A stretch of DNA of 64,000 nucleotides from Pseudodesulfovibrio sp. zrk46 (GTDB lineage Bacteria; Desulfobacterota; Desulfovibrionia; Desulfovibrionales; Desulfovibrionaceae): assembly GCF_012516435.1 (NCBI RefSeq), contig NZ_CP051216.1, positions 3,285,669-3,349,668 on the forward strand. The letters are read 5' to 3'. The position numbers and the translations under genes were made by a program. Positions 26,307 through 35,715 of the stretch are shown one piece after another. The notes under the pieces were generated by a model. The model was not told where the DNA came from. It made no database searches and saw only the letters and a list, made by a program, of their open reading frames with translations. The number at the start of each line of letters is the position of its first letter. The stretch's first letter is position 1.

Positions 26307-27113
26307 CTAGATAAGCAGATGGGTGGCGTTTGACATAACATTTTCGAATTCAACAGAAGAAAGTGAAAGGCGTGCTTTGAGCTGGTCAATCTCTGTACCT
26401 GCATCGAATAATGGATAGTCACTACCAAAAAGAATTCTTTCTGTACCAAAGGCCTGGAAAAGAGTGTTTAATTTTTCGTCACTTACAAAATCCATGGCGC
26501 TCGATGTGTCAACAAATACATCTGTATTGGCGAGGTGTTCGATTACATGGTCCCAATGACGGTAGCCTCCCATGTGAGCTGCAATAATCGCTGGTTTGGG
26601 AAACATTTTACGCAATGCAGCCAATTTTTGGGGACAAGAGGGATTCTCTGCCGGTGGAAGTATGTCTCCGACGTGGAAAAGGCATATAAAACGATCTTCT
26701 ATCATTTCCATTACGTCGAATAACTTCGGGTCATCCATGCGATAACCTTGGAAGTCTGGGTGAAATTTTAGGCCCTTAATGTTGTTGCGTTCTAAACGAT
26801 CAAGTTCAAACTCTACCCGATCAAAGTCGGGATGAATGGTGCCAAAAGGGATAAGTGCGTCGTGTTCCTTCTTCATCTGGATAGCCCAGTTATTAGCCGG
26901 GATAACCTGTGATGGGTCTGTTGCCGCAGAAAGAACGACAGCTTTGTCAACATTGGCTGCTTTCAGGCGGTCAAGTAAATCGTCCACAAGTCCTGTTCCT
27001 ACAGGAGTAATGGAGTAATGACCTTCAAGCTGCGCAAGGACTTTATCAGCAATTTTAGGATGAAAAACGTGTGTGTGGACGTCGATAAACATTCGAGGAG
27101 GTTGCCAGATCAT
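26307..27113 (-). CDS. TIM-barrel amidohydrolase (amidohydrolase-2 / ACMSD-like)
   Basis: A metal-dependent hydrolase of up to 268 aa; an ATG at 27092 (MFIDVHTHVFHP) is an alternative start and neither has a good ribosome site. Metal ligands are visible as DVHTHVF at the N-terminus, a His in CLFHVGDILPP, IIAAHMGG and LFGSDYPLFD near the C-terminus. Substrates in this family range from decarboxylation to lactone or amide hydrolysis, so none is assigned. It is the last gene of the aminotransferase-homoserine operon. Confidence 0.8.
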   Translation of the reverse strand: MIWQPPRMFIDVHTHVFHPKIADKVLAQLEGHYSITPVGTGLVDDLLDRLKAANVDKAVVLSAATDPSQVIPANNWAIQMKKEHDALIPFGTIHPDFDRVEFELDRLERNNIKGLKFHPDFQGYRMDDPKLFDVMEMIEDRFICLFHVGDILPPAENPSCPQKLAALRKMFPKPAIIAAHMGGYRHWDHVIEHLANTDVFVDTSSAMDFVSDEKLNTLFQAFGTERILFGSDYPLFDAGTEIDQLKARLSLSSVEFENVMSNATHLLI

Positions 27114-27154
27114 TGGGCGACTGTAAACGCTTGTTTCACACTTAAATCATTTTA

Positions 27155-27574
27155 TTATACAAAGAGTTCCTTAAGCCATTCAGGGATACGTACAGGCTTT
27201 CCTTGAGAATTGACGGCAGCGTGTTCGGTCATACCTGTAGCATGTAGAATAGATTTTTCTATATTCCAGACTTCATAAGAGAACTTCATCGAGGCTCGTT
27301 TCCATTCACTTATGCCCACACGTATGAATATTTCGTCATCAAATCGGACAGGCACACGATAACGTGACTGCGCTTCGCGAACAGGTAGGATGATTCCGCG
27401 CTGTTCAACTTCGGCATAACTCATACCATGTTCACGAATGAAAAAACTGCGTGAACGTTCATAAATATGGAGGTACTCTGCATAATAGAGCACCCCCATG
27501 GTATCGGTTTCACCGTAAGAAACAAAGTGATTATACCAGCTTTGGCCGGTAACATATTCAATCTTGGGAGCCAT
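27155..27574 (-). CDS. YbgC/4-hydroxybenzoyl-CoA-type acyl-CoA thioesterase
   Basis: A 139-aa hotdog-fold thioesterase. The active-site segment YGETDTMGVLYYAEYLHIYE matches the DTD-x-x-G-V-x-Y pattern with the catalytic Asp at about residue 23. The start overlaps the stop of the preceding PGM-like gene (TAATG). YbgC is often next to tolQ; here it is far from the tol operon and sits among amino-acid genes instead. Confidence 0.87.
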   Translation of the reverse strand: MAPKIEYVTGQSWYNHFVSYGETDTMGVLYYAEYLHIYERSRSFFIREHGMSYAEVEQRGIILPVREAQSRYRVPVRFDDEIFIRVGISEWKRASMKFSYEVWNIEKSILHATGMTEHAAVNSQGKPVRIPEWLKELFV

Positions 27575-28770
27575 TACTTCAATCCGATTTTTTCGATGGC
27601 ATAAGACAGAAGCTCGTAGCCCTTATCTAACTTTAGCCCCGTTGATTTGGCAGTAGATTCGGAAAAAGTCTTCACGCCAGAGGCCTTACAGCCTGGGCCG
27701 TTGATGATGAAGGGGACGGGATCTGTAGTGTGTGTACGCTCCACGATAGGTGTGTAGTGATCACACGTAATAATCCAAGCTACTTCTTCATTTTTTAGAG
27801 CTTCTCGTAATGGCGCAACCACATTAGCGTCAAAACGGCTAATTGCTTCCACTTTATCTTTAGTATCACCACCATGACCGCACTCATCTGGCCCTTCTAG
27901 GTGAACGAACACAAAGTCGTTGTCCTTGAGGAACTCCAAGGCTGCGTCGACTTTGCCCTCATAGTTTGTATCAAGTAGTCCGGTTGCGCCTTCAACATCA
28001 ATGACTGACATCCCAGAGGCGTAGCCAAGTCCTTTGATCAGGTCCACAGCAGAAATAACAGCGCCATTCATTCCAAACGTTTCTTTGAAGTTTGGCAAAC
28101 TGAGCGGACGTCCCTGCCCCCAGGGCCAAATGGAGTTGGCCATCGACATGTTGATGTCACGGTCATCCAGAAGTTCTTTGGCCTCAAATAGCAGATCCCA
28201 AAGAAGAGGGCTTTTGGAATATTTACGCAGGTCAAGCTTTATGGGTTTATCGGTAATGTCGTGTGGCGGATTAATAGCAATATTTGCGTCATCGGTATTT
28301 GCACCGCCTTTTTGGACTAACAGATGTCGATACTGAATACCTGGGATAAATTGATACGTGTCATTGCCTAGCTTGTCTTGCAACTTTTCTATCACCGGTC
28401 GGGAGACATCGGAGGATATGTGACCGGAAGAATAGTCACGCATGTATCCATCGATGGTAAGCTTAGAAACAGTGACTAGGTTGAGCCGCCAGACAAGGTC
28501 GTCAGGGGCGAGCTCAAGGCCTTGAGCTGCGGCTTCAATAGGGCCACGGCCAGTATGATAAGTCGTTGGGTTAAAACCGAGTAGCGCCATGTTAGCAACG
28601 TCAGAACCTGGCAGCATGCCTTCAGGAACAGTCTGGGCGCGACCAACGATGCCGGTACGTGCCAATTCGTCCATATTTGGTGTGTCTGCAGCTTCCATGG
28701 TCGTCTTGCCCCCCAGTTCCTTCAAGGGCCAACCTCCCATGCCGTCCGCGATAAGATAGAGTAGTTTCAC
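27574..28770 (-). CDS. phosphoglycerate-mutase-fold protein, probable homoserine kinase
   Basis: A 398-aa alkaline-phosphatase-superfamily protein of the archaeal-type cofactor-independent PGM (ApgM) family. Metal residues are in LIADGMGGWPL at the N-terminus and EGMLPGSDVANMALLG near residue 55, with LEGPDECGHGGD and ITCDHYTP later. A subgroup of this family is annotated as proposed homoserine kinase (TIGR02535) because it clusters with threonine genes in genomes lacking ThrB. Here it lies 10 bases after homoserine dehydrogenase, so that reading is favoured over glycolytic mutase. Confidence 0.8.
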   Translation of the reverse strand: MKLLYLIADGMGGWPLKELGGKTTMEAADTPNMDELARTGIVGRAQTVPEGMLPGSDVANMALLGFNPTTYHTGRGPIEAAAQGLELAPDDLVWRLNLVTVSKLTIDGYMRDYSSGHISSDVSRPVIEKLQDKLGNDTYQFIPGIQYRHLLVQKGGANTDDANIAINPPHDITDKPIKLDLRKYSKSPLLWDLLFEAKELLDDRDINMSMANSIWPWGQGRPLSLPNFKETFGMNGAVISAVDLIKGLGYASGMSVIDVEGATGLLDTNYEGKVDAALEFLKDNDFVFVHLEGPDECGHGGDTKDKVEAISRFDANVVAPLREALKNEEVAWIITCDHYTPIVERTHTTDPVPFIINGPGCKASGVKTFSESTAKSTGLKLDKGYELLSYAIEKIGLK

Positions 28771-28780
28771 TGTTTATATC

Positions 28781-30079
28781 CTACAATATGCGGAACTTCA
28801 CGCACGGTTCAACGGTGAAGTCCATGGCGTCAATTTCATTAATAACAGCATCCACGTTTCGGGCTGAGGTTTCATGGCTTATAATGACTAATGGAACACC
28901 CTCGGCTCCGGATTCACCTTTTTGTACAGCTTGGGCAATGGATACGTTGTGCTCGGCCATGGATTTGGTGATGGCGGCCATGACGCCGGTGCGATCCTGT
29001 ACAGTAAAGCGGAAGTAGTACTTCGATTCTGACTCTTCGGGAGGAAGTATGTCAGCTTTAGCAATAGGCTGGTTGTTGAAACCACTGTTGTCCGGATCGA
29101 AGGCGGAGCAGCGCATCTTCTTGGCTAGATTCATAATGTCTGCCAATACAGCGCTACCGGTGGGTAAGTCTCCAGCCCCTTGACCATGCAGCATTATGGG
29201 GCCAACCGCATTGCCTTCTAGACGCACGGCATTGTAATTGCCACCAACTCGAGCCAGTAGGTAGGTGTAAGGCACAAGAGCAGGGTGTACGCCAGCTTCC
29301 AACTTGCCGTCCACGTTCATGACATGGGCCAGCAGTTTGACTCGATAGCCAAATTCACGAGCGAATTCGATATCCATAGGCGTTACGTTGGTAATACCCT
29401 GTATCGGAATGTCGGAAAGGGGGTAATCTACACCATAGGCCATTCGAATGAGGACACACAGCTTATGAGCGGTATCGAAGCCTTCGATGTCAAAAGTGGG
29501 GTCCGCCTCGGCATAGCCGAGGTCTTGTGCATCGGCTAAAGCAGTCTGGAAATCCATTCCTTTAGTAGTCATTTCTGATAGAATGTAATTTGCAGTGCCA
29601 TTCATAATGCCAAGCATTTTGACTATTTCGTCCCCAGCCAAACTTTCTTTAAGGGTTTGGACAATAGGGATGCCGCCTGCGCAGCTGGCCTCGAACATAA
29701 GGCCCATGTGATTGTCGCGGGCAGCGTCAAAAAGTTCTAGCCCATGTTCTGCTAATAAGTGTTTGTTTGCAGTCACAACATGCTTGCCTGCGGCAAAGGC
29801 CTTGAGAATTAAATCCTTCGCAGTATCCAGCCCCCCCATAAGTTCAACGATGATGTCCACATTCGGGTCGTTGACCAGAACTTCGGGGTCATCGGTGAAA
29901 GTTACATTTGGGCCTGGATTGAATGCGCGCTTCTTGTTCAAGTCGCGCACAAGCACAGATGTGATCTCGATCTTTTTGCCGAGTCGTTTGAAAATTCGAT
30001 CTGCATTTATATCAAGAATTTTGGCCAATCCAGAACCGACTGTTCCGAAGCCACCGAGGGCGATTTTAATGGATTCCAT
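28781..30079 (-). CDS. hom: homoserine dehydrogenase
   Basis: A 432-aa enzyme reducing aspartate semialdehyde to homoserine. NAD(P)-binding LGGFGTVGSGLAKIL is at the N-terminus, VTANKHLLAEHG near residue 105, the catalytic signature block GFDTAHKLCVL around 205, and a C-terminal ACT domain (FTVQDRTGVMAAITKSMAEH) that may mediate feedback control by threonine. It begins 2 bases after the aminotransferase and 10 bases before the PGM-like gene, forming the core of a threonine/methionine precursor operon. Confidence 0.96.
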   Translation of the reverse strand: MESIKIALGGFGTVGSGLAKILDINADRIFKRLGKKIEITSVLVRDLNKKRAFNPGPNVTFTDDPEVLVNDPNVDIIVELMGGLDTAKDLILKAFAAGKHVVTANKHLLAEHGLELFDAARDNHMGLMFEASCAGGIPIVQTLKESLAGDEIVKMLGIMNGTANYILSEMTTKGMDFQTALADAQDLGYAEADPTFDIEGFDTAHKLCVLIRMAYGVDYPLSDIPIQGITNVTPMDIEFAREFGYRVKLLAHVMNVDGKLEAGVHPALVPYTYLLARVGGNYNAVRLEGNAVGPIMLHGQGAGDLPTGSAVLADIMNLAKKMRCSAFDPDNSGFNNQPIAKADILPPEESESKYYFRFTVQDRTGVMAAITKSMAEHNVSIAQAVQKGESGAEGVPLVIISHETSARNVDAVINEIDAMDFTVEPCVKFRIL

Positions 30080-30081
30080 TA

Positions 30082-31293
30082 TTACCCCTTAGAGAAAAAT
30101 TTTCGAAGGTTACGTACTGCCTGATTGGTGCGGTGACGATTTTCTACAAAGCTAAAGCGTACATGGTCATCGCCGTACTGGCCGAAACCGAGACCTGGAG
30201 AGACCGCAACTTCGGCTTCCTTGAGCAGCATCTTGGCGAACTCAACAGACCCCATTTTTTTGAATTCATCGGGAATTTCAGCCCAAAGGAACATGGTTGC
30301 TTTAGGCGGTGTTACTTCCCAACCGATACGGTTGAGGCCATCACACAGAGCATCACGTCGATCTTTATAAACGTCCATGATTCCTTGAACGGCGTTGTCC
30401 ATATCATCTTGAGTGAACTTTGGTTCCGGGTCCAAATCACCGTTAAGGGCACAGGCGGCTGCAATTTGAATCGGTTGGTATATTCCGTAGTCGAGGTAAG
30501 ACTTGATGCGGGTCAGAGCCTGCACCATTTCTTGATTACCAGCACAGAAACCAACACGCATCCCCGCCATAGAATAGCTCTTGGTCATGGAAAAGAACTC
30601 TACGCCAACGTCCTTGGCTCCTTCGGCTTGAAGGAAGCTAGGAGCCTGATACCCATCGAATACAAAGTCGGCGTAAGCGAGATCGTGGATGACAAAAAGG
30701 TCGTGTTCCTTGGCGAAATCGACAATACGCTGAAAGAAGGGCAACTCAATGCACTGGGTGGTCGGGTTATGAGGGAAGTTAATGATCAACAACTTTGGCT
30801 TGGGCCAAGTGTGTTTGACAGCGGTTTCAAGATTTTCAAAAAAATCTTGTCCAGGCCCTATGGGGACGCGTCGAACATCAGCACCAGCGATGATAGAAGC
30901 ATACGGATGAATCGGATAAGCTGGATCCGGAGCTAGAACGACGTCGCCAGGGCTGAGCATAGCCAATGCCAAGTGCGCCAGACCTTCTTTGGCTCCCATT
31001 GTCACGCATATCTCTTGATTACGATCTAGAGAAACATCATATCGGCGAAAGTACCAATCACAGGCTGCTTTACGCAGTCCTTTGATGCCTTTTGATGCTG
31101 AATATTTGGAGTTTCCCGGCTTATACGCCGCTTCAGTCAGTTTGTCGAGAATAGGCTTTGGGGTTGGCACATCGGGATTGCCCATGCCCAGGTCGATGAT
31201 GTCCGCGCCCGCGTGACGCATTTTCATCTTCAGCTCGTTAACCTGGGCGAAAACATAGGGGGGCAGTCGATCAACTCTCGCAAATTTTGACAT
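30082..31293 (-). CDS. alaC: AlaC-type class I aminotransferase
   Basis: A 403-aa PLP-dependent aminotransferase very similar to E. coli AlaC (glutamate-pyruvate transaminase). The segments [29 protein letters not shown] and [12 protein letters not shown] are recognisable, and the PLP Lys lies in [17 protein letters not shown] at about residue 240. Its place ahead of hom suggests a role in aspartate-family metabolism too. GAGGAG precedes the ATG. Confidence 0.88.
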   Translation of the reverse strand: MSKFARVDRLPPYVFAQVNELKMKMRHAGADIIDLGMGNPDVPTPKPILDKLTEAAYKPGNSKYSASKGIKGLRKAACDWYFRRYDVSLDRNQEICVTMGAKEGLAHLALAMLSPGDVVLAPDPAYPIHPYASIIAGADVRRVPIGPGQDFFENLETAVKHTWPKPKLLIINFPHNPTTQCIELPFFQRIVDFAKEHDLFVIHDLAYADFVFDGYQAPSFLQAEGAKDVGVEFFSMTKSYSMAGMRVGFCAGNQEMVQALTRIKSYLDYGIYQPIQIAAACALNGDLDPEPKFTQDDMDNAVQGIMDVYKDRRDALCDGLNRIGWEVTPPKATMFLWAEIPDEFKKMGSVEFAKMLLKEAEVAVSPGLGFGQYGDDHVRFSFVENRHRTNQAVRNLRKFFSKG

Positions 31294-31332
31294 GATAAAA
31301 AACTCCTCAATAATATATAGTAGAATTACAAT

Positions 31333-31361
31333 TTCTTACTCATGGGGTGGGGCGCTGTCAA
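31333..31361 (-). promoter_or_regulatory. possible sigma-70 promoter for the alaC-hom operon
   Basis: On the minus strand TTGACA (plus 31356-31361) and TAAGAA (plus 31333-31338) are separated by 17 bases, 40 bases before the start codon. The -35 is perfect and the -10 is poor. Confidence 0.4.
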
Positions 31362-31512
31362 AATGAAAATCAACGAAATATAATATATGACAATAGTGTT
31401 TTTACCTTTCCGGCTGTCAAACTGTCTTGACCTTGGAAAGACTTTTCCATAGCGTCATTTGTTCATAATAAAAAAAGATCCGCGACTCGCGCGGTATATG
31501 AAGGAGAGTTTG

Positions 31513-32436
31513 ATGGTCCAGAAGTCCGAAACCATTTGGTTTGATGGCAAACAGGTCCCTTGGGATGAAGCAAACGTTCACGTTTTGACCCATACATTAC
31601 ATTATGGCGCAGGTGTATTTGAAGGAATCCGCGCATATGAATGCGCTGATGGCTCCTCCGAAGTCTTCCGCTTGGAAGAACATATGATTCGCTTGGTAAA
31701 TTCTGCTAAAATTTTGGGTATCACTGTTCCCTATACAGCAAAGGAACTGACCGAAGCTGCAGTTGAGACCTTGAAGTTGAATAAACTTGCTGGTGCTTAT
31801 GTGCGTCCGCTAGTCTTTATTGGTGAAGGTGCAATGGGGGTTCACCCTGGTGACAACCCGATCCGTACGGTTATTGCTTGCTGGCCTTGGGGTGCATATC
31901 TCGGCGATGACGCTTTGGAAAAAGGTATCGCCGTCAAGTGTTCTACGTTTAATCGTCACCACGTTAATGTCATGATGACCAAATCTAAAGCCTGTGGAAA
32001 CTACGTCAATTCAGTATTGGCCAAAACAGAAGCTGTTGCTGACGGTTACCATGAAGCCATTTTACTTGACACAACAGGACACGTTTCAGAGGGGTCCGGC
32101 GAGAACATTTTCATGGTTGTCAACGACGTTATCTACACGCCTCATCAGGACGGGGTTTTGGGTGGATTGACTCGCAATTCCATTATGACTTTGGCTAACG
32201 ATCTGGGGTACGAAGTTCGCGAAGAACCCTTAACTCGCGACATGTTGTATGTAGCTGATGAAGTTTTCTTCACTGGAACAGCAGCTGAATTGACTCCTAT
32301 CAGTTCTATCGACCGTCGCCAGATTGGAGACGGCAAGGCTGGCCCTGTTGCAAAGCTTTTGCAGACTGAATACTTCAAGATTGTGAAGGGTGAAAATCCT
32401 GATTACGAGCACTGGCTGCATCGTTACTCCGTATAA
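31513..32436 (+). CDS. ilvE: branched-chain amino acid aminotransferase
   Basis: A 307-aa fold-type IV PLP aminotransferase for Leu, Ile and Val. The start ATG 31513 follows AAGGAGAG; the frame is open to 31459 but without another ribosome site. Motifs are HYGAGVFEGIRAYE at about residue 35, VRPLVFIGEGAMG, KSKACGNYVNSVLAKTEA containing the PLP Lys at about 160, and EGSGENIFMV around 197. It is divergent from the threonine operon. Confidence 0.95.
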   Translation: MVQKSETIWFDGKQVPWDEANVHVLTHTLHYGAGVFEGIRAYECADGSSEVFRLEEHMIRLVNSAKILGITVPYTAKELTEAAVETLKLNKLAGAYVRPLVFIGEGAMGVHPGDNPIRTVIACWPWGAYLGDDALEKGIAVKCSTFNRHHVNVMMTKSKACGNYVNSVLAKTEAVADGYHEAILLDTTGHVSEGSGENIFMVVNDVIYTPHQDGVLGGLTRNSIMTLANDLGYEVREEPLTRDMLYVADEVFFTGTAAELTPISSIDRRQIGDGKAGPVAKLLQTEYFKIVKGENPDYEHWLHRYSV

Positions 32437-32461
32437 TATCTTAAATTTTAATATTATTAAC

Positions 32462-32508
32462 GACCAAGTTTTGGCGTGAGTCAACCTCACGCCTGACTTG
32501 GTCTTTTT
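32462..32508 (+). terminator. Rho-independent terminator after ilvE
   Basis: A long hairpin: GACCAAGT pairs with ACTTGGTC, and GGCGTGAG with CTCACGCC inside, followed by TTTTT at 32504-32508. Confidence 0.92.
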
Positions 32509-32691
32509 GGGTGCAGCGCTGTGCGCCCATTGAGACGTAACGCGCAGTTTTGAGCTTGATAGAAAGTCTAGAAAATCACTTTATCATCTGGTAAGAGAGA
32601 TTAGATTCGGCAAGTGATTCCCGACTCTTCTTGTCTTTATCCAATTTTTTCGGCTGGATATTCTGGCCGCGCCAAACTTTCAGGTTTTTTT

Positions 32692-34632
32692 ATGAGCACA
32701 TCGAATTTGACTGCCAAATATCGTCCGCAAACATTTCACGATGTTGCCGGTCAAGAAGCCATCAAGGCGATCCTTTCTCGTGCGGCAGCATCGGATAAAG
32801 TTGCTCCGGCCTATCTTTTTTCAGGTACGCGTGGTGTCGGTAAAACGACTATTGCCCGTGTTTTTGCCAAGGCGCTTAACTGTGTAAATGCTCCCACGGC
32901 TGAACCGTGCAACGAGTGTTCGAACTGTAGACAGATTACGGCTGGTGTTGCTGTAGATGTTATTGAGATTGATGGCGCTTCCAACCGCGGCATCGATGAC
33001 GCTCGGCGTTTAAAAGAAGACATCGGGTACGCACCGGTAGAGTGTCGATATAAGGTCTTCATAATTGATGAGGCGCACATGCTCACTAAAGAGGCATTTA
33101 ATGCGCTTCTTAAGACATTAGAAGAGCCGCCACCACGAGCAACCTTCATCATGGCCACCACTGAGCCGCACAAATTCCCGGCCACAATCATTAGTCGTTG
33201 TCAGCATTATATCTATAAGATGTTGTCTCAGCAGGAATTAGTGGCCCATCTTGAAAACATTATGAACATGGAAGAACTCCCCTTTGAACCGGGAGCACTT
33301 CAGATTATTGCCAAGCGCGGTGCCGGTAGTGTGCGTGATTCCATGTCCCTACTGGGCCAGGCTCTTGCCATGGGATCGGATGTTTTGCGCGAAGAAGATG
33401 TTCGCAGTTTCCTTGGGTTGGCCGGGCAAGATGTGTTTTTCCAGCTTATGGAGGCCATGCATGCACGAAATCTTGTCTCCGTGGGTATGGTTCTGCGGCA
33501 GGTGCTAGACCAAGGGCTGGATCTCGGTTTTTTCCTTCGTGAGTTGACCAACTGTTGGCGCAACATGTTCATGCTGCGTCAGGCGGGCCAAGAGGCTTTG
33601 CCTTTACTCGGTTTATCCGGTGATGAAGCTGCAGGATGGATGGGGTGGGCTGGAAAATTCGAGCCTGCGCACATTCATGCCTGTTGGCAAATGACTTTGG
33701 ACGGCCAACGTCGCGTTATGACCAGCCTTGAGCCTGCATTAGCTCTGGAATTATTGCTGTTGAACCTTACAAGTCTTCCGGATCTTATTAATTTGGAAAA
33801 TGTTGGTGATGCTTCTCCAGCTCAGAATAAATCTCCCCAACGTCCGATGGGCGGGCAAGGTGGTGTTCCCGGTGGAGGGTATGGTTCTCCTCAAGGTGGA
33901 CCGGGTGGATTCACACCACAAGGCGGTGGTGGGCAAAGCGGACAGGGTTTTAACCCGCAACAGCAACAAACGGCACAGCAAGTCTCGTCTATGCAACAGG
34001 TGAATACAGTTCAACATCCACAGATGCAGCGTCAGTCTTCACCGTCGCGTGATGTGCCACCTCAATCGGAACCGCCGACGAATGAGGGGGCTCCGTTAGA
34101 ACCTGAGCCTGCTTCTCAACAGGTCACATCCTCTCAGTCAGTACAGAAAGTTCAACCTGAGTCAACTCTTGAATCCAAGGAAGTCTCATCATCTGAGACC
34201 ATCTCCGTAGCAGGTCAAACAATACAGGATCCAGCTTCAGAGGCTATGGCAAAACAGTCGGTTTCTGTTCCTCCCGGATCACGCAATTGGTCTGGTTTTC
34301 TGCAATACGTGGAGTCCAAAAACGGGCAGTCGCCGGTCAAGGCTAATCGACTTAGAGCTGCCGCTGGGGAATTCAAGGGGAAGGAATTGGTGATCCGTTG
34401 TACGTCGCGCATGCTTTGTGAACAGCTTTCGGATAAACAAGTGCTTTTGGCTTTGGATGGATTTACTAGGGAGTACTTTGGTCCCATGGTTGAAGTTAAA
34501 GTCGAAACAGGTGATATTGCTGTCCGCAAGTCGGACAAGCTATTGCGGGAAGAGGCAGAAGCTCATCCTGGAGTGAACAAGATTATGAAAGAATTCAGTG
34601 CACAGCTGATGTCTGTTGCTTCACGTAATTAG
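32692..34632 (+). CDS. dnaX: DNA polymerase III subunits gamma/tau
   Basis: The clamp-loader ATPase, 646 aa from the ATG at 32692 (MSTSNLTAKYRP); earlier in-frame codons are outside the family start. Walker A GTRGVGKT is at residues 45-52, a zinc motif with Cys 73, 76 and 79 follows, and FIIDEAHML is Walker B. A Gly/Gln/Pro-rich linker covers about residues 375-525 (bases 33820-34260), and a short conserved C-terminal domain ends the protein. I see no A-rich slippery site for a gamma-length product. It leads a dnaX-ybaB-recR set. Confidence 0.95.
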   Translation: MSTSNLTAKYRPQTFHDVAGQEAIKAILSRAAASDKVAPAYLFSGTRGVGKTTIARVFAKALNCVNAPTAEPCNECSNCRQITAGVAVDVIEIDGASNRGIDDARRLKEDIGYAPVECRYKVFIIDEAHMLTKEAFNALLKTLEEPPPRATFIMATTEPHKFPATIISRCQHYIYKMLSQQELVAHLENIMNMEELPFEPGALQIIAKRGAGSVRDSMSLLGQALAMGSDVLREEDVRSFLGLAGQDVFFQLMEAMHARNLVSVGMVLRQVLDQGLDLGFFLRELTNCWRNMFMLRQAGQEALPLLGLSGDEAAGWMGWAGKFEPAHIHACWQMTLDGQRRVMTSLEPALALELLLLNLTSLPDLINLENVGDASPAQNKSPQRPMGGQGGVPGGGYGSPQGGPGGFTPQGGGGQSGQGFNPQQQQTAQQVSSMQQVNTVQHPQMQRQSSPSRDVPPQSEPPTNEGAPLEPEPASQQVTSSQSVQKVQPESTLESKEVSSSETISVAGQTIQDPASEAMAKQSVSVPPGSRNWSGFLQYVESKNGQSPVKANRLRAAAGEFKGKELVIRCTSRMLCEQLSDKQVLLALDGFTREYFGPMVEVKVETGDIAVRKSDKLLREEAEAHPGVNKIMKEFSAQLMSVASRN

Positions 34633-34669
34633 CAGTAACTTCAATATATAATTTTTAGGAGAATATACG

Positions 34670-34978
34670 ATGAACATGAAAGAAATGATCCGTCAGGCCC
34701 AGGTTATGCAGCGCAAAATGAGCGATAAGCAGGAAGAGTTAAAGCAGACCATCGTGGAAGCATCCAGTGGTGGCGGCATGGTTACTGTTAAGGCTAACTG
34801 TGGTCAGGAGGTGTCTGAAATTATTATAGAAGACTCTGTTATGGAATCCGGCGACAAAGAAATGCTTCAGGATTTGGTGCTGACTGCCACTAATGAAGCA
34901 CTCAAAAAGTCCAAGGAAGTGATGGAAAAGGAGTTGTCCTCCATTACCGGGGGCATGAGCATCCCTGGCATGTTTTAA
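34670..34978 (+). CDS. ybaB: YbaB/EbfC nucleoid-associated protein
   Basis: A 102-aa DNA-binding protein, alpha-helical at the start (MKEMIRQAQVMQRKM) with the family strand VEASSGGGMVTVKANCGQ. It usually lies between dnaX and recR, as here. A strong AGGAGA ribosome site precedes the ATG. Confidence 0.95.
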   Translation: MNMKEMIRQAQVMQRKMSDKQEELKQTIVEASSGGGMVTVKANCGQEVSEIIIEDSVMESGDKEMLQDLVLTATNEALKKSKEVMEKELSSITGGMSIPGMF

Positions 34979-35010
34979 AGGTCGCTAGAACTATTTGATC
35001 GTTTAGGATG

Positions 35011-35044
35011 GTACCGTGCGCCATGCGCACGGTACTTTCGTTTC
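35011..35044 (+). terminator. terminator-like hairpin after ybaB
   Basis: GTACCGTGCGC pairs perfectly with GCGCACGGTAC around CAT, followed by TTTCGTTT. recR begins 49 bases later, so this may partly attenuate recR transcription. Confidence 0.75.
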
Positions 35045-35092
35045 TAGCTTTTGTCTTACAACGCTGCGTGCGTCATTTCTAAGGAGTTGTCA

Positions 35093-35698
35093 TTGCAGAA
35101 TCTTCCTGGCCCACTTAAGTTGGTGGTGGAGCAATTGTCCTCTCTGCCGGGCATTGGCCCAAAGTCCGCACTCCGTATAGCCCTGACTCTACTCAAAATG
35201 CCCATGGAAAAGGCTAGCGTTGTTGGTCAGTCTATTCTTGACCTCAGAAAAAGCCTCTGTCTGTGTGACGATTGTGCCTGTCTTGCCGAATCCAGCCCTT
35301 GTGCTATCTGTGCCGATTCAACCCGTGACGACGACCAACTCTGTTTGGTCCCGGAGTGGGATGCATTGCTCGCCATGGAAGCGATGGGCATCTATAAAGG
35401 GAAATATCTTGTATTGGGGGGCTTGCTGTCTCCGTTGGATGGAGTAGATCCTGGTCAGTTGGAGATAGATCGTTTGCGACGTCATCTTAGTAGCGGTCGC
35501 GTCCATGAGTTGATTCTGGCTCTCGGTGCTACCTTAGATGCTGAATCCACGGCTTCGTATATCAAAAACATGGTTGAAACAGATTTCCACAATGTGAACG
35601 TAAGTCGCTTGGCTCAAGGCATCCCCATGGGAGGCGAGGTCAAGTTCATGGACAAGGAAACTTTAAAGCAATCCTTGGTACATCGACAAAAAATTTAG
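35093..35698 (+). CDS. recR: recombination mediator RecR
   Basis: A 201-aa RecR, the exact E. coli length, using a TTG start at 35093 because AAGGAG lies 6 bases upstream. It has the N-terminal helix-hairpin-helix (SSLPGIGPKSALRIALTLL), a four-Cys zinc finger (CLCDDCACL to CAIC) near residue 55-75, and a Toprim domain (LCLVPEWDALLAMEAMG, YLVLGGLLSPLDG). It loads RecA with RecF/RecO during gap repair. Confidence 0.95.
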   Translation: MQNLPGPLKLVVEQLSSLPGIGPKSALRIALTLLKMPMEKASVVGQSILDLRKSLCLCDDCACLAESSPCAICADSTRDDDQLCLVPEWDALLAMEAMGIYKGKYLVLGGLLSPLDGVDPGQLEIDRLRRHLSSGRVHELILALGATLDAESTASYIKNMVETDFHNVNVSRLAQGIPMGGEVKFMDKETLKQSLVHRQKI

Positions 35699-35715
35699 CG
35701 TGGACAACGACCTAC

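Noticed and set aside
30133-30936. 267-codon plus-strand frame inside the alaC region
   Set aside because: Antisense to an AlaC-like protein with clear motifs; composition and lack of a start signal mark it as a shadow.
32509-32691. Possible signal recognition particle RNA upstream of dnaX
   Set aside because: The conserved SRP core GGTCAGGCCGGAAGGAG is absent.
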